Shown piece after piece: positions 30,951 through 34,417 of a DNA stretch of 34,417 nucleotides (its first letter is position 1; each line of letters begins with the position of its first letter). Source of the stretch: Methylococcales bacterium (lineage in GTDB: Bacteria; Pseudomonadota; Gammaproteobacteria; Methylococcales; Methylomonadaceae). The DNA is taken from positions 1 through 34,417 of the forward strand of contig JAPLRR010000110.1 in assembly GCA_026399075.1 (NCBI GenBank), read 5' to 3'. Both the position numbers and the translations under genes were made by a program. The notes below the pieces were generated by a model. The model was not told the origin of the DNA, made no database searches, and saw only the letters and a list, made by a program, of their open reading frames with translations.

Positions 30951-33671
30951 CTATTCAAAACTAAACCCAAACTCCCCATCCTGCACACTGACATGCACCC
31001 GTTCTATCGGCTGTCCCGCCATCATTTTCAATAAAAATTCCTGGCTAATACGCGGCAACACGGTATTGGTCAAAATGGCATCGATCATACGCCCGCCACT
31101 TTCCAACTCAGTGCAACGGCTGGCGATCAGTTTCACCACCTCATCATCGTAAGTGAACGGTATCTTATGGCTTTCGGCAATGCGTTTTTTGATGCGCCCC
31201 AGTTGCAAACGGGTGATCATGCAAATCATGTCATCACTAAGCGGGTAATAGGGAATAACCACCAATCGCCCCAATAAGGCTGGTGGGAACACTTTTAGCA
31301 AAGGCTCACGCAAGGCTTTGGCAATGTCTTCCGGTTCGGGCATGAGGTCAGGATCTTTGCACAGGTTCATGATCATCTCTGTGCCTGCGTTGGTGGTCAG
31401 CAATATCAGGGTGTTTTTAAAGTCGATCACCCTGCCCTCGCCATCTTCCATCCAACCTTTGTCAAAAACCTGAAAGAATATTTCATGGACATCGGGATGG
31501 GCTTTTTCGACTTCATCCAGCAACACCACGCTGTATGGCCTACGCCGCACCGCTTCAGTCAGTACGCCACCCTCCCCATATCCGACATAACCAGGAGGTG
31601 CGCCTTTTAAGGTGGAAACGGTATGGGCTTCCTGATATTCGCTCATATTGATGGTGATGACGTTTTGTTCACCGCCATACAAGGTTTCAGCCAAAGCCAA
31701 AGCTGTTTCAGTTTTACCTACGCCCGACGTGCCCGCCAACATAAACACGCCTATCGGTTTATTGGGGTTATCCAATCCGGCGCGTGATGTTTGAATACGC
31801 TTGGCGATCATTTCCAAGGCATGGCGTTGGCCGATAATGCGTTGTTCGATGTTATCCGCCAAATGGATTATCGTGTCTATTTCATTTTTAACCATCCGGC
31901 CCACGGGGATGCCCGTCCAATCAGCCACAACTGAGGCAACAGCTTGGGCATCAACACTAGGCAAAATCAATGGCGATTCACCTTGCAGCTCACTCAATTT
32001 GGCTTGTAGGGTTTTCAGGTCTGCCAACAGTTGCCCGTGGGAAACTGGTGCATCGCCAACCCCAGATACCTCATCAGCGGCCTTTTCCAAATCACTGTCC
32101 GTGCCTTCGACTTTGCCAGTGTGGGCCCGTAGTTGCGCCCGCGTTTCCAAGATGGTTTGGACTAAATCGCGCTCTTCATACCAACGTTGTTCCAAGCCTG
32201 ATAAGCGCCCTTGCTCTGCCGCCAACTTTTCTAAAGCGTTGGTTTCGCGGTCTTTAATATCGACACCAACGGCCTTTTCGCGGGCGATAATTTCCAGCTC
32301 GGTGTTTAGCGCGTTGATGCGTTTGCGGCTGTCATCGACTTCAGCTGGCACGGCATGTTGGCTGATCGCCACACGGGCAGACGCGGTATCCAACAAACTG
32401 ACTGATTTATCAGGCAGTTGCCGTGCAGGGATATAGCGGTGCGACAGCCTTACAGACGCTTCTAGGGCTTCATCAAGAATCTGCACCTGATGATGTTTTT
32501 CCATCACCGAGGCAACACCGCGCATCATCAAAATGGCCTTTTCTTCGCTAGGCTCATTGATTTGTACCACTTGAAAACGGCGGGATAGCGCCGGGTCTTT
32601 TTCAATATGTTTCTTGTATTCTGCAAACGTGGTGGCGGCGACGGTGCGCAAAGTACCGCGTGCCAAAGCGGGCTTTAGCAGATTGGCAGCATCGCCAGTG
32701 CCTGCGGCACCACCCGCACCAACTAAGGTGTGGGCTTCATCGATAAATAAAATAATCGGTTTTTCGGAAGCTTGCACTTCATCAATCACTTGGCGCAATC
32801 GGTTTTCAAATTCGCCTTTCATGCTCGCGCCCGCCTGTAACAAGCCAACATCCAGTGTGCGCAAGGTCACATCTTGCAAACACGGCGGCACATCACCCGC
32901 AACAATTTTTTGGGCAAAACCTTCCACCACGGCGGTTTTACCCACCCCCGCCTCACCGGTCAGGATGGGGTTGTTTTGGCGGCGGCGCATTAAAATATCA
33001 ATCACTTGGCGGATTTCTTCATCACGGCCAACGATAGGGTCCATTTTGCCAGACCGCGCCAGTTCGGTTAAATCCACGGTAAATTGTTTCAGTGCTTGCT
33101 GCTTGCCCATTTGTGCCGGGGCCATCGCGCCACTGCCCTCGCCAGGCACAGCGCCGCCACCCACTTGAAAACCGTCACTGGCTATCAGGCCGTCCTCTGG
33201 CGAACCTTGGACGATTTCAGCAAAACGTTCTGTTAAAGTCTCTGCCTTAATTTTGTCAAACTCTTTGGAGATGCTTTGCAACGCATGGCTTAAACCTTTA
33301 GTCTTCAAGATACCGACAACCAAATGCCCTGACCGCACTTGCGACTCACCAAACATCAGCGTACCAAACACCCAGCCACGTTCAACGGCATCTTCGATAT
33401 GCGCCGACAAATCAGAAATGGAACTGGACCCCCTAGGCAAACGATCCAGCGCATCGGTAAAATCTTTGGCTAAACGCGAAGGGTCAAGATTAAACTGGCG
33501 GATGATTTTATGGAGGTCGGAGTCTTGCAACTGTAAAATCTGGTGCAGCCAATGCACTAATTCGACATAAGGGTTACCGCGCATTTTGCAAAACACCGTG
33601 GCACTTTCTATGCCTTTGTAACAAACGGTATTCAATTTTCCAAATAAGGCAACTCGGCTGATTTCGGTCAT
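30951..33671 (-). CDS. clpV: Type VI secretion ATPase ClpV (TssH)
   Basis: A 906-residue AAA+ unfoldase that dismantles the contracted TssB/TssC sheath. The N-domain starts with ISRVALFGKLN and the typical KMRGNPYVELVHW stretch of TssH. The first ATPase has Walker A GEAGVGKT (239-246) and Walker B ILFIDEAH; a coiled middle domain with LSGLEQRWYEERDLV follows; the second ATPase has GTSGVGKT (near 645) and VVLLDEVEKAHPDV. The C-terminal D2-small domain is complete. A Gly/Pro-rich linker (about 168-190) joins N-domain and D1. It is the most upstream minus-strand T6SS gene in the window; sheath and baseplate genes are not seen here. Confidence 0.96.
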   Translation of the reverse strand: MTEISRVALFGKLNTVCYKGIESATVFCKMRGNPYVELVHWLHQILQLQDSDLHKIIRQFNLDPSRLAKDFTDALDRLPRGSSSISDLSAHIEDAVERGWVFGTLMFGESQVRSGHLVVGILKTKGLSHALQSISKEFDKIKAETLTERFAEIVQGSPEDGLIASDGFQVGGGAVPGEGSGAMAPAQMGKQQALKQFTVDLTELARSGKMDPIVGRDEEIRQVIDILMRRRQNNPILTGEAGVGKTAVVEGFAQKIVAGDVPPCLQDVTLRTLDVGLLQAGASMKGEFENRLRQVIDEVQASEKPIILFIDEAHTLVGAGGAAGTGDAANLLKPALARGTLRTVAATTFAEYKKHIEKDPALSRRFQVVQINEPSEEKAILMMRGVASVMEKHHQVQILDEALEASVRLSHRYIPARQLPDKSVSLLDTASARVAISQHAVPAEVDDSRKRINALNTELEIIAREKAVGVDIKDRETNALEKLAAEQGRLSGLEQRWYEERDLVQTILETRAQLRAHTGKVEGTDSDLEKAADEVSGVGDAPVSHGQLLADLKTLQAKLSELQGESPLILPSVDAQAVASVVADWTGIPVGRMVKNEIDTIIHLADNIEQRIIGQRHALEMIAKRIQTSRAGLDNPNKPIGVFMLAGTSGVGKTETALALAETLYGGEQNVITINMSEYQEAHTVSTLKGAPPGYVGYGEGGVLTEAVRRRPYSVVLLDEVEKAHPDVHEIFFQVFDKGWMEDGEGRVIDFKNTLILLTTNAGTEMIMNLCKDPDLMPEPEDIAKALREPLLKVFPPALLGRLVVIPYYPLSDDMICMITRLQLGRIKKRIAESHKIPFTYDDEVVKLIASRCTELESGGRMIDAILTNTVLPRISQEFLLKMMAGQPIERVHVSVQDGEFGFSFE

Positions 33672-33827
33672 GTTGGTGTCCTTGGTAATTATTAGTTTGG
33701 ATGACTGGCGTAAAACAACATGGTTTTACTCCGGTTTGGTAGGGGCAATTAGAAAATGTCGGGTTATGCTAACGCTAACCAAACCTACTTGGTTTTATTT
33801 TGTCCGGCAACCTCGAATTCGAGAAAC

Positions 33828-34226
33828 TCATCTAAAAGATGCGTCACAAATTTGTGACACCTTGCCTATATAGCTCGCACAATCGGTTAGAAAGTTATAT
33901 CGATATTCTTCCGCACAGACAGTGATAACCTGTAATGCCATAAAGTATTTATTTTTATCTGTTTTGAACGGCGTACTGGCGACCACTTCTTCTAACAATT
34001 TTTGTAACTTATGGGTTCTGGTATATAAACCAAATTCACTTTTTGTCTCTAATAAATGTTTAAAAAATAGTTCCAACATCTGTTGGTAATGAAAATAATG
34101 GATAGAGCCGTCTTTTATAGTGGTGTTGTTTAAAACATCAACGGCAACGGCGTGTTCCCAGAACTTGCCCGCGAGGCTTTCTACATTTTCAAACTGGTTT
34201 AGTTGTAAACATTCAGTCCCCCCTCC
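33828..34226 (-). pseudogene. 3' part of a HEPN-domain gene, 5' end lost in a palindromic repeat
   Basis: The frame is open from 34226 to the TGA at 33828-33830, but the only ATG (34079) lies in the middle of the recognisable domain. The segment upstream of it (ECLQLNQFENVESLAGKFWE, HYFHYQQ) and downstream (MLELFFKHLLE, RTHKLQKLLEEV) follow the HEPN pattern: two helices, then a Lys/His-rich step before a third. Going 5', the frame enters the repeat at 34211-34247 and hits TAA there, with no ATG, GTG or TTG in between. HEPN proteins are often RNases or partners of minimal nucleotidyltransferases. Probably a truncated relic; a short 83-residue product from 34079 is the alternative. Confidence 0.6.
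33843..33858. promoter_or_regulatory. Perfect 16-base palindrome
   Basis: GTCACAAATTTGTGAC, perfectly symmetrical. It overlaps the last codons of the HEPN relic and lies about 170 bases upstream of the clpV start, so it could be an operator of clpV if the relic is not translated. Confidence 0.35.
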
Positions 34227-34247
34227 TTAAAAAGGAGGGGTTAGGGG
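34211..34247 (-). repeat. Dispersed GC-rich palindromic repeat, copy 2
   Basis: Inverse copy of the repeat at 143-178, with CCTCC and GGAGG arms around TTAAAAA. The 5' end of the HEPN relic lies inside it. A C-rich tract (34261-34279) follows that may belong to a larger element. Confidence 0.7.
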
Positions 34248-34417
34248 AGGTTGTATTGAATAACCCCCCCCTCAACCCCCTTACACGTGTAGGTTTTTTC
34301 ACTCCGCGCACCCAACCGCAGTAACCCAAGCCGCCTGATTGATTCCCGGTAAGCTAGGCCACGCCTCCGGTCGGCCAGGTTTGACAGGGAGCAGTTGATG
34401 GTTAAGCAAAGCCGCAA

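Noticed and set aside
34211..34280. CRISPR-like repeats
   Set aside because: Only one palindrome and a C-rich tract; no regular spacing or unique spacers.

Overview
The window reads as chromosomal DNA of a gammaproteobacterium of moderate GC. The housekeeping genes (class I fructose-bisphosphatase, Lnt, MtgA, a YcbZ-type Lon protease, a pteridine reductase) and the mix with a type VI secretion system (T6SS) resemble methanotroph-type Methylococcales. No methane-oxidation gene is present, so that placement is inference. No rRNA, tRNA, CRISPR array or intact insertion sequence was seen.

Left part (1-18576). A self-regulated export operon (287-5254) encodes a CecR-like TetR repressor, a DevC-type ABC permease, a LolD/MacB-type ATPase, an HlyD-type adaptor and a NodT-type outer membrane factor. 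A promoter (224-251) and a palindromic operator (258-273) sit just before it. Then come mtgA with an 8-C run at its 5' end, a polytopic membrane protein, a pteridine reductase, a DUF502 protein with a small lipoprotein, SemiSWEET with fbp, a membrane protein fused to a spermidine-synthase-like domain, a cold-shock protein, an RRM protein, and lnt with a lonB/ycbZ-like gene. Several hairpins separate these units.

Right part (18721-33671, all minus strand) is a T6SS accessory and effector region. In transcription order it has ClpV/TssH, a TPR-methyltransferase, an unusual FHA-membrane-coiled-coil-lytic transglycosylase fusion, and an orphan protein in which I see the order of motifs of edema factor/ExoY nucleotidyl cyclases. 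Then follows a tight VgrG cargo operon: VgrG, DUF4123 chaperone, PAAR tip, a two-domain accessory protein, an EndoU-like nuclease toxin with an overlapping MafI-like immunity gene, a one-domain accessory protein, a repeat-rich orphan, and a double DUF1795 protein. The sheath, baseplate and membrane-complex genes (tssBCEFGAKLM) are not in the window. The far end of the cargo operon is visibly richer in A+T than its surroundings, as expected of exchangeable toxin cassettes.

The right edge holds the 3' part of a HEPN-type gene whose 5' end runs into a GC-rich palindromic repeat. The same repeat occurs in opposite orientation near the left edge. The most interesting items are the candidate cyclase effector (26360-27364), the FHA-transglycosylase fusion, the duplicated accessory domain around the EndoU cassette, the fused double DUF1795 protein, and the C8 tract that sets the reading frame of mtgA.
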